From NCBI GenBank assembly GCA_017460265.1, contig JAFUBJ010000587.1:1-7030 (forward strand): a DNA stretch of 7,030 nucleotides. The letters run 5' to 3'. This document shows, piece by piece, positions 1 through 6,030 of the stretch (its first letter is position 1; every line of letters starts with the position of its first letter). The notes beneath the pieces were generated by a model. It ran no database searches and was not told the DNA's origin. It saw only the letters and a program-made list of their open reading frames with translations. The stretch comes from Atopobiaceae bacterium (GTDB lineage: Bacteria; Actinomycetota; Coriobacteriia; Coriobacteriales; Atopobiaceae). The position numbers were made by a program, and so were the translations under genes.

Positions 1-328
1 CGACGAGGGGGTCGATGCCGAGCGCCATCATCCTGGAGGCGGGGATGGCGACCGCAGTGCCGAAGCCCGCCATACCCTCCATGAAGTTGCCGAAGCACCA
101 CACGATGAGCAGCGTGAGGACGCGACGGTCGGAGGAGACCGAGGTCATCATGCCCTTGCTCTTGTCCATGGCATGCGTGCACCCGGTGAGGTTGTAGGTG
201 AAGACCGCCGCGACCGCAAACGACTCGAAGCTAGCGATCCACGCCTGCTGCTTCAGCCCGATGAGGGCAATGATCAGCCAGATGATTGGCGAGAGGGCGA
301 GGACGAACATGAGGAAGAGCTGACCCAT
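1..328 (-). CDS. L-lactate permease family protein, N-terminal part, apparently internally shortened
   Basis: The reading frame opens at 328 and runs off the left edge (109 residues visible). Members of the LldP/LctP family are integral membrane lactate/glycolate:proton symporters of about 530-560 residues. A hydrophobic first helix starts at MGQLFLMFVLALSPIIWL. The family signature follows at about residues 82-95 (NFMEGMAGFGTAVAI, compared with AFLEGAAGFGAPVAI in E. coli LldP as I remember it), preceded by AAVFTYNLT and SSDRR blocks that also have LldP counterparts. Between the first helix (ending near KQQAWIA) and AAVFTYNLT, E. coli LldP carries roughly 45-50 more residues, including a transmembrane helix, that are absent here. 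An arginine at about residue 98 (PASRMM) sits where hydrophobic residues are usual. The start is supported by AAAGGAG (335-341) six bases upstream. The family call is fairly sure. Whether the protein works is open: it may be a decaying copy or a divergent paralogue. Confidence 0.8.
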   Translation of the reverse strand, partial: MGQLFLMFVLALSPIIWLIIALIGLKQQAWIASFESFAVAAVFTYNLTGCTHAMDKSKGMMTSVSSDRRVLTLLIVWCFGNFMEGMAGFGTAVAIPASRMMALGIDPLV

Positions 329-437
329 CTGATGCTCCTTTGCTCACAGAATATGCATACCGTTTTATGGTAGCGCTGCGGCGTTTCGCTGCGGACCAAG
401 TTGGGTTTTCAATAGGCCAAACGCGAGAAATCGGACC
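329..437. other. Intergenic gap between cellulase and permease
   Basis: These 109 bases separate two genes on the same strand. They hold the permease Shine-Dalgarno sequence, the small inverted repeat described separately, and a stretch at 391-437 that loosely resembles the 38-base repeats at 1934-2023 (GCGGACC, AAGTTGG and TCGGACC in the same order as in the repeat's reverse complement). I see no GC-rich hairpin followed by a T-run after the cellulase stop codon, so read-through into the permease cannot be excluded. Confidence 0.5.
355..374. promoter_or_regulatory. Imperfect inverted repeat upstream of the permease, possible operator
   Basis: GC(a)TACC and GGTAGC arms flank a 7-base AT-rich centre (GTTTTAT). 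The site lies 27-46 bases upstream of the permease start, next to an 8-base palindrome TATGCATA (352-359). Lactate permease genes are often controlled by local regulators, so an operator is plausible. No regulator gene is visible, and the site does not match a binding motif I know. Two copies of CGCTGCGG (374-381 and 387-394) follow immediately. I found no convincing -35/-10 pair here. Confidence 0.25.
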
Positions 438-1877
438 TCAGAGCGAAAGCCCTAGCTGCGACGAACCACTGACCTGCAGGCCGATGTCCGTGGCACTCTG
501 GCCCGTGTCTAGGGTGCCGTTGTAGCCCTCGTTGTCAATCTGGACGGTGTTTCCGCTCACGCTGAAGCGGCCGTTCCAGTTACCAACTAGCGTGACGTCC
601 TCGTTGAAGGGCACGTCCACGTGCCATGAGTCACGCGCCTCACCATCGTTTCTGACCACCAACGTGTACTGGTGGCATATGCCCCCGTCCACAGGCCACG
701 AGTTCTCAAGGCGCACCGAAACGGTCAGATCGCCCTGCGTGAAGGTCGTCACGTCGGTACCCGCAGAAGAGGAGGACGCCTGATCCTCTCCTGCCGCAGC
801 GGTCGTCGGTGTTGCGGAAGCGTCGCGCTCCCCCGCCAGACGCGCCTTGAGCCACTGCCCCGCCCGCGAGAGGTCCTCGTCCTCAAAGCCCGAGACCTTG
901 TCGCAGCCACTCCAGATCATGGCTGACGACTCGTTCTTGTTGGAGAGGTTCCACATGACGCGGCTGATGCCCAGCTCGTCCATGGTGGCCAGCCATGCGT
1001 CAGCCGAGGCCTCGTCAATGGCGCCGTTGCCGCTTGCGTCGCAGATGCCAAACTCAGACACAAAGACCGGGAGCCCCGCCTGCACCGCCGACACCATGCG
1101 CGAGCGCAGATCGTCGCGGTGCGTTGCCGCGTAGAAGTGCAGCGCGCACATCACGTTCTGCTCGTCAAGGGGACTCTCTGCGGCCTGGTCCACGCGCTGC
1201 GACCACTCGGGCGTGCCCACGATGACGACCGCATCGGGGTCGTTAGCACGGATGAGGGGGATGACCTCTTTGGCATATGAGCGCACGTCATCCCAGGTGG
1301 TGGAGCCATTGGGCTCGTTGCAGATTTCGTAGAGGACGTTGTTGTGGTCAGCAAGCTCGGCAGATATGGCAGAGAGGAACTCCTTTGCCTGGTCAGCGTG
1401 GTCCCATGGGTTGTTGTCCGAAAGGATGTGCCAGTCCACGATGACGTACATGTCGGCATCGGTTGCAAAGCGCACGCCGTCGAGCACGAGGCCGCGAAGC
1501 TGCGCCTGGTCACCACCCGCACAGTAGCCCCCGTTTTCGTCGGTGTAGAGCGCAAGGCGCATGACGTTGGCTCCCCAGGCAGAGAGCTCACTAAAGAGGT
1601 CGGCATTCACGTACTGGGGAAACCACGCCAAGCCGTGGGTCGAGATGCCAAAGAGCGTGACGGGCTCGCCGTTCTCTCCTACCAGCTGCGTGCCGTTCAC
1701 GTGCAGCTTGCCTGCCGTCGAGGGGCGGGCAACGTCTGTGGGGGCAGGCATGGATGCCGGTGCCGCGGGTGGCTCGGGCTCGTGTGGCTCGGCCTGCCCT
1801 TCCGCATGGCACCCTGTCAGTGCAAACAACACGCATCCCAAGATGAGAAACAACGTGACTGCATAACGAGACCTCAT
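438..1877 (-). CDS. Secreted lipoprotein endoglucanase (cellulase), GH5 with C-terminal CBM2-like domain
   Basis: This 479-residue protein should hydrolyse internal beta-1,4-glucosidic bonds of cellulose or related beta-glucans at the cell surface. A signal peptide ends in the lipobox ALTGC (lipidated Cys23) and is followed by a Pro/Ala/Glu-rich tether to about residue 55. The GH5 domain spans about 56-350 and resembles subfamily 2 (Bacillus EglS type): HGLAWFPQYV (81-90), VIVDWHIL (145-152), CNEPNG with acid/base Glu188, HFYAATH (247-253), and VSEFG with nucleophile Glu275. The NLSNKNESSAMI block (310-321) matches the end of the barrel. A Ser/Ala/Thr-rich linker (about 351-375) leads to a beta-rich CBM2-like domain (about 376-479) with Trp394, Trp418 and Trp434. 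Tyr452 takes the place of the usual tryptophan in the WNGTL motif, and the terminal disulfide pair is missing (only Cys401). GGAAGGGG lies six bases before the start. It diverges from the dipeptidase gene across a repeat-bearing region. Confidence 0.93.
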   Translation of the reverse strand: MRSRYAVTLFLILGCVLFALTGCHAEGQAEPHEPEPPAAPASMPAPTDVARPSTAGKLHVNGTQLVGENGEPVTLFGISTHGLAWFPQYVNADLFSELSAWGANVMRLALYTDENGGYCAGGDQAQLRGLVLDGVRFATDADMYVIVDWHILSDNNPWDHADQAKEFLSAISAELADHNNVLYEICNEPNGSTTWDDVRSYAKEVIPLIRANDPDAVVIVGTPEWSQRVDQAAESPLDEQNVMCALHFYAATHRDDLRSRMVSAVQAGLPVFVSEFGICDASGNGAIDEASADAWLATMDELGISRVMWNLSNKNESSAMIWSGCDKVSGFEDEDLSRAGQWLKARLAGERDASATPTTAAAGEDQASSSSAGTDVTTFTQGDLTVSVRLENSWPVDGGICHQYTLVVRNDGEARDSWHVDVPFNEDVTLVGNWNGRFSVSGNTVQIDNEGYNGTLDTGQSATDIGLQVSGSSQLGLSL

Positions 1878-1910
1878 GGGCCGCCCCTTCCTTCGTCTGG
1901 CTTAAGGGAG

Positions 1911-1939
1911 AGTATAGCCATGACGACGAAAGAGGTCCG
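1911..1939 (-). promoter_or_regulatory. Candidate cellulase promoter
   Basis: On the minus strand a good -10 hexamer TATACT (1911-1916) lies 17 bases from CGGACC (1934-1939), a weak -35 candidate that shares only the GAC core with TTGACA. The -35 candidate is the outer end of repeat unit 1, so a protein bound to the repeat would cover it. The -10 is 33 bases upstream of the cellulase start codon. The -10 is reasonable and the -35 is speculative. Confidence 0.35.
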
Positions 1940-1971
1940 AAACGGGAAGCATGCTGCGTGCTTCGGACAAG
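1934..1971. repeat. 38-base inverted-repeat unit, copy 1
   Basis: Outer arms GTCCGAA (1935-1941) and TTCGGAC (1962-1968) enclose a centre containing AGCATGCT. Inner arms GAAGCA (1946-1951) and TGCTTC (1959-1964) can also pair but share bases 1962-1964 with the outer arm, so the two hairpins exclude each other. The unit is identical to copy 2 at 33 of 38 positions; all differences fall in six bases (1955-1960) between the fixed 21-base left part and the 11-base right part. Confidence 0.9.
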
Positions 1972-1985
1972 TTCCTCTCGAAAGT

Positions 1986-2023
1986 GGTCCGAAACGGGAA
2001 GCATGCAACCAACTTCGGACAAG
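1986..2023. repeat. 38-base inverted-repeat unit, copy 2
   Basis: This is a direct repeat of copy 1, starting 52 bases after it (close to five DNA turns) with 14 unrelated bases between the units. Outer arms are GTCCGAA (1987-1993) and TTCGGAC (2014-2020), with a GCATGC palindrome at 2001-2006. The six variable bases are AACCAA here and TGCGTG in copy 1, so the inner hairpin of copy 1 is lost while the outer arms are kept. The right arm lies 58 bases before the dipeptidase start. Confidence 0.9.
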
Positions 2024-2046
2024 CTTTGGCCCACTTGGCGTATCCT
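2016..2046 (+). promoter_or_regulatory. Weak candidate dipeptidase promoter
   Basis: CGGACA (2016-2021; GACA matches the -35 consensus) lies 19 bases before TATCCT (2041-2046), a fair -10. The spacing is longer than ideal. As on the cellulase side, the -35 candidate falls in the outer arm of a repeat unit. This is offered as the best pair in the gap, not as a firm promoter. Confidence 0.22.
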
Positions 2047-2070
2047 TGGCTGTTAGGACACACTCAACGC

Positions 2071-2077
2071 GAGGAGG
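2071..2077 (+). promoter_or_regulatory. Shine-Dalgarno sequence fixing the dipeptidase start
   Basis: GAGGAGG lies four bases before the ATG at 2082. The reading frame stays open far upstream, through the repeats and antisense to the cellulase, so this site together with the conserved N-terminus decides the start. Confidence 0.85.
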
Positions 2078-2081
2078 CATC

Positions 2082-3605
2082 ATGCCCTGCACCACCATTC
2101 TTATTGGAAAGAACGCCAGCTACGACGGCTCGACCATCATCGCTCGCAACGAGGACGCGCCTAACGGGCAATTCACGCCCAAGCGCATGGAGGTCGTCCA
2201 GCCCGACGAGCAGCCCCGCCGCTACAAGAGCGTCATCTCCCACTTTGAGATTGAGCTGACGGAGCTGCCCATGCGCTACACCTCCGTTCCCAACGCCCTG
2301 CCCGACGAGGGCATCTGGGCCGAGGCGGGCGTCAACGAGCGCAACGTGGCCATGTCGGCAACCGAGACGCTCACCTCCAACGAACGCGTGCTGGCAGCCG
2401 ACCCGCTGGTCGCGCTACAGCCCGGCAACGGAGCTCCCTGGGAGCCCGACTTCCAACCGGAGGTCCCCGGAGGCATTGGCGAGGAAGACATGGTCACGCT
2501 CGTCCTCCCCTATGCCCTTTCGGCGCGTGACGGCGTGCGCCGCCTTGGCGCACTCCTTGAGGAGCATGGCACCTACGAGATGAACGGCATCGCCTTCTCT
2601 GACGTTGACGAGATCTGGTGGATGGAGACGGTGGGCGGCCACCACTGGATTGCCCGACGCGTGCCGGACGACTGCTACGTCACCATGCCCAACCAGCTCG
2701 GTATTGACTCGTTTGCCCTCAGCGACGCCGAGGGCGAGCAGGTCGAATACATGGCCAGCCCCGACCTGCGCTCCTGGATGGAGGAGAACCACCTTGACCT
2801 GACGCTGCGCGATCAGGACGAGCCGGCTGACGTCTTCAACCCACGCGAGGCCTTTGGCAGCGCAAGCGACCACGACCACATCTATAACACCCCGCGCGCA
2901 TGGGCCATGCAGCGCTTGCTGAACCCTCGCAGCAACACCTGGGACGGTCCGGACGCGGACCTGCGCCCGGAAGACGATGACATCCCCTGGTGCCGCGTCC
3001 CCGAGCGAAAGCTGACCATGGAGGACGTGAAGCGCGTGCTCTCTCTGCACTACCAGGGCACGCCTTACGACCCCTATGGTGCCGACGGAAGTGGCGCCAC
3101 GCGCGGCAAGTACCGCCCCATCGGCATCAACCGCAACGGCCAACTCGCGGCGATGCAGCTGCGCCCCTATACGGGCGACGCGACTTGTGCCGTCCAGTGG
3201 ATGGCCTACGGGTCGAACCCGTTCAACGCACTCGTTCCGTTCTTTGCCAACGTGGACGAGGCTCCCTACTATTTGGCGAAGACCGACGACCGCGTGTCCA
3301 CCGAGAGCTTCTACTGGACCAACCGCCTCATCGGGGCGCTGGCGGACGCGCACTTCAACGCCTGCATCACCGACATCGAGCGCTACCAGATGAAGGTCGG
3401 GTCCCAGGCGCATGCGATCATCGCAGAGGCAACGCGCGACGCCGACCGTCGTGGGCTTGGCTACGACGAGGCCTCCCAGGTGCTTGAGGAGACAAACTCG
3501 CGTATTGCCGACATGCTGCAGGTCGAGACGGATGCCCTGCTCTCCAAGGTCCTCTACACTGCAAGCATGGGCATGCGCAACCGCTTTGCACGCTCCGACG
3601 GATAA
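2082..3605 (+). CDS. C69-family dipeptidase (PepD-type, N-terminal nucleophile hydrolase)
   Basis: This 507-residue cytoplasmic enzyme should cleave dipeptides to free amino acids. Peptidase family C69 is named for a cysteine that becomes the N-terminal nucleophile. The start MPCTTILIGKNASYDGSTII, followed by ARNEDA, matches the family block in lactobacillal dipeptidase A (CTTILVGKKAS.DGS as I remember it), making Cys3 the nucleophile. Further family-like blocks are EGIWAEAGVNERNVAMSATET (around residues 74-94), FSDVDEIWWMETVGGHHW and, in the second half, GINRNGQLAAMQLRP and WMAYGSNPFNALVPFF. Length is close to the family norm of about 470-510. No signal peptide is seen. Exposure of Cys3 requires loss of both Met1 and Pro2, a small oddity. 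The gene diverges from the cellulase and converges on the GH2 gene with a 21-base gap. No operon partner is visible on this strand. Confidence 0.93.
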   Translation: MPCTTILIGKNASYDGSTIIARNEDAPNGQFTPKRMEVVQPDEQPRRYKSVISHFEIELTELPMRYTSVPNALPDEGIWAEAGVNERNVAMSATETLTSNERVLAADPLVALQPGNGAPWEPDFQPEVPGGIGEEDMVTLVLPYALSARDGVRRLGALLEEHGTYEMNGIAFSDVDEIWWMETVGGHHWIARRVPDDCYVTMPNQLGIDSFALSDAEGEQVEYMASPDLRSWMEENHLDLTLRDQDEPADVFNPREAFGSASDHDHIYNTPRAWAMQRLLNPRSNTWDGPDADLRPEDDDIPWCRVPERKLTMEDVKRVLSLHYQGTPYDPYGADGSGATRGKYRPIGINRNGQLAAMQLRPYTGDATCAVQWMAYGSNPFNALVPFFANVDEAPYYLAKTDDRVSTESFYWTNRLIGALADAHFNACITDIERYQMKVGSQAHAIIAEATRDADRRGLGYDEASQVLEETNSRIADMLQVETDALLSKVLYTASMGMRNRFARSDG

Positions 3606-3626
3606 AGGACGCAGACCTACGTTGCT
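3606..3626. other. 21-base convergent gap without a terminator
   Basis: The dipeptidase and GH2 genes converge here. Neither these 21 bases nor the adjoining gene ends show a stable stem with a T-run in either direction, so intrinsic termination is not visible. The two transcripts probably overlap at their 3' ends or end by Rho. Confidence 0.6.
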
Positions 3627-5987
3627 CTAGAGACTGAGCTTTGCCTCTCCGATGCCATCGACGCTGACGCGCAGGGTACAGGCGCCATCGCCAAGACGCA
3701 CGATAGCCAGTCCGCGGCCGTAACGCAAGGGGAAGACACCCTCTAGATACGACCGCTCGGACTTCTGCACGGCGCTACCAAAGGCAAGGAGCTCGCCGCC
3801 CGTGACGCGCACCGTCGCCTCGCAGTCGACGCCCGACTCGACGACGCCCAGCGCATCGGCCAACCTCACGTCGACAAACACCACGTCGCCAGCCTCGTCA
3901 TACCCCTCGCGCCGCCGAGGCTCGCGCACAAGCGAAAGCGACAGATCCCCCTGTGCGCTGCTCAGGCTCGTACGTGCCCTGAGCCTGCCGTCCGTCTCGC
4001 AGGCAAGCGCCGTGAGGGTTCCCGGCTCATAGCGCAGCGAGAAGTCCGCATGGCAGTCATGCACGCGCTTGGTCGCCACATGGTGCCCGTTCAGGTACAG
4101 CTTGACCAAGGGTGCCTTGGTGTAGACCTCGACCGTGGTGGGAACGCCCTCGCACTCCGCCCAGCTCCAGCTGGGAATCGAGTTCGTTCCGCGCCATGGC
4201 GCCTTGATAGGGTTGGGAAGCGTGCAGGGACGAACGTAGATCGACACATCCGTCACGTCCCAGACGGCCTCGGCCATGCCAGCCTCGCCGTTGGGGTCTC
4301 CCAAAAGGTCAAGGGCACCGGTGTCGGCGCAGAGCCAGGGATAGGGCTTGCTCACCGGCTCGGGGTCGTCGGACCAACCGGCAAGGCTGCACTCCCCCAG
4401 GTAGTCCCATGCGGTCCACATGAAGTCGCCAAACGCCTGGGGAATGCGCTCGACCAGGCGCCAGTTGCGCGCAAGGTCATAGGGCATCGTCTCGCTGCCA
4501 AAGACCGGCCTGTCGGGACGGACGCGGACGTCCGGAAGGTACCGGCCGGTCGCGTAGTTGTATCCGGCAAGGTCGAGCTGGTCAAAGTAGGGCCTGTTGA
4601 CGCGGCCCACCACCGGGCTGCTCGCAATGAGCGACATGACGTCGCCCATCTTGCTGACGTAGGTGTTGTAGAGCAGGCTGTTGTTGGTCGTCTGGTCGCC
4701 GCCTCTCGCAGGACCAGCCTGCTCCCCTTCCACGCCATCGCCATTGAAGGACTCGAAGCCGACGCCAGCGGCAAAGAGGATGGTGGGGTTGACGCCTGCC
4801 GTCACGGGACGCGTGGGGTCAAGTGAGCGAAGCCTGTTGGCAAGCATGCGGGCACAGGCCACGCCCCGTTCGTCACGCGGTTCGGCCTTCTCGTTGCCGA
4901 TGGCGTACAGGAGGACGCTTGGATGGTTGCGGTCCTTGGTCACCATGGCCTCGAGGTCGCTCTCCCAGCAGTCCTCGAAGTCCGAGGCGTAGTCAGCAGG
5001 GTTTTTGTGCTCGTACCACATGTCGGCATACTCGTCCATGACGTACATGCCCAGATGGTCGCAGGCCTCGAGCATGGCCTTTGAGATGGGGTTGTGCGAG
5101 GAGCGAATGGCGTTGAAGCCGTGCTCCTTCAGGATGGCCACCTCGCGCCAGGCGGCCTCGGCGGGCTCCGCCGCGCCCAGGATTCCCTGCGTATGGTGGA
5201 CGCATCCGCCACGCAGCAGCGTCTCCTCTCCGTTCACGCGCAGACCAAACGAGCCCCACTCGATGGTTCGGATGCCAAAGGTCACGCGCGCCTCGTCAAC
5301 CACCATGTGGCCCCGGCGCATGAGCACGCTGCACTCATAGAGGTTGGGCTCGTCCGCGCTCCAGGCAAGTGCGCCCGGAAGCTCGAGCACGACGTCTGCG
5401 CCCTTGCCCGTGGCAACGATGGCGCGGTCATGCCAGAGCGACACGTTCAGCTCGCCCTCGCCCACCACCTCGGTCTGAACACGCACGCGAGGAGGATCGA
5501 TCGACTCCGTCGTCACGCGGACCCCGTCCAAGACGATTCGCTCGCGCGACTGCACGTGCAGGCGCGCGGGACGGTAGATGCCGCTTCCGGAATACCACCG
5601 CGAGTTGGGCTGATGCGAATTGTCCGCGATGACGGTAAGGACGTTTTTCTCGCCAAGGCGCAGATGTGGCGTCAGGTCCACGTAAAAGCCCGTGTAGCCG
5701 TAGTCGTTATGGGCGAGCTCCACGCCGTCGAGCAGGACAGTCGCCTTTTGGTAGACGCCCTCGAGCTCGAGGGTCACGACCATGTCCTCCCAGTCCTCGG
5801 GCACGTCGATAATCCGCTCGTAACGGTAGGTGCCCCCGGGAAAGTACGCGCCCGCATTCCCCGTGACGGCCTCAGGCGAGCGCGGCTCAGAGAGCATCGC
5901 GTCATGTGGGACGCTCACCCTCTCCGACACCTTCGAGTCGCCACGATAGAGGGACCAGCCCTCCGCAAGCTCGATGACCTCGCGCAT
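3627..5987 (-). CDS. Cytoplasmic GH2 glycosidase, beta-galactosidase type, with DUF4982-like region
   Basis: This 786-residue enzyme should release terminal beta-linked sugar, most likely galactose, from oligosaccharides by the retaining mechanism. Domains in order: sugar-binding jelly roll (about 10-140, with PGGTYRYERII and RWYSGSGIYR); Ig-like domain (about 141-244, ending VTFGIRTIEW); TIM barrel (about 245-550) with RSSHNP (His298), GNEKAEP (acid/base Glu366) and FGSETMP (nucleophile Glu499); a DUF4982-like stretch (about 570-660, TKAPLVKLYLNGHHVA); and a last Ig-like domain (about 693-786). There is no signal peptide, so the substrate must be imported. The start at 5987 is chosen because AAAGGGG (5995-6001) precedes it by seven bases. 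A longer start at 6080 would overlap the upstream gene with residues unlike GH2. The 43-base gap to the hydrolase gene has no terminator. Beta-glucuronidase or beta-mannosidase activity cannot be ruled out from sequence alone. Confidence 0.92.
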   Translation of the reverse strand: MREVIELAEGWSLYRGDSKVSERVSVPHDAMLSEPRSPEAVTGNAGAYFPGGTYRYERIIDVPEDWEDMVVTLELEGVYQKATVLLDGVELAHNDYGYTGFYVDLTPHLRLGEKNVLTVIADNSHQPNSRWYSGSGIYRPARLHVQSRERIVLDGVRVTTESIDPPRVRVQTEVVGEGELNVSLWHDRAIVATGKGADVVLELPGALAWSADEPNLYECSVLMRRGHMVVDEARVTFGIRTIEWGSFGLRVNGEETLLRGGCVHHTQGILGAAEPAEAAWREVAILKEHGFNAIRSSHNPISKAMLEACDHLGMYVMDEYADMWYEHKNPADYASDFEDCWESDLEAMVTKDRNHPSVLLYAIGNEKAEPRDERGVACARMLANRLRSLDPTRPVTAGVNPTILFAAGVGFESFNGDGVEGEQAGPARGGDQTTNNSLLYNTYVSKMGDVMSLIASSPVVGRVNRPYFDQLDLAGYNYATGRYLPDVRVRPDRPVFGSETMPYDLARNWRLVERIPQAFGDFMWTAWDYLGECSLAGWSDDPEPVSKPYPWLCADTGALDLLGDPNGEAGMAEAVWDVTDVSIYVRPCTLPNPIKAPWRGTNSIPSWSWAECEGVPTTVEVYTKAPLVKLYLNGHHVATKRVHDCHADFSLRYEPGTLTALACETDGRLRARTSLSSAQGDLSLSLVREPRRREGYDEAGDVVFVDVRLADALGVVESGVDCEATVRVTGGELLAFGSAVQKSERSYLEGVFPLRYGRGLAIVRLGDGACTLRVSVDGIGEAKLSL

Positions 5988-5994
5988 GGATACG

Positions 5995-6001
5995 CCCCTT
6001 T
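5995..6001 (-). promoter_or_regulatory. Shine-Dalgarno sequence fixing the GH2 start
   Basis: AAAGGGG on the minus strand lies seven bases before the ATG at 5987. It selects this start over an in-frame ATG 31 codons upstream that lies inside the preceding gene. Confidence 0.75.
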
Positions 6002-6030
6002 CAATGCAGATTGTTGTGATGTGGCAAAGG

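Noticed and set aside
1934..2023. Two repeats with differing centres, considered as a minimal CRISPR array.
   Set aside because: The variable part is only six bases inside each unit, there are just two units, and no cas gene is visible.
1344..2081. Long upstream extension of the dipeptidase frame (start at 1344).
   Set aside because: It runs antisense to the cellulase and through the repeats, resembles no family, and the conserved C69 N-terminus with a strong ribosome site starts at 2082.
1874..2098. Small minus-strand open frame across the intergenic repeats.
   Set aside because: Its repeated peptide is just the translation of the two 38-base units, and it has no ribosome site or recognisable domain.
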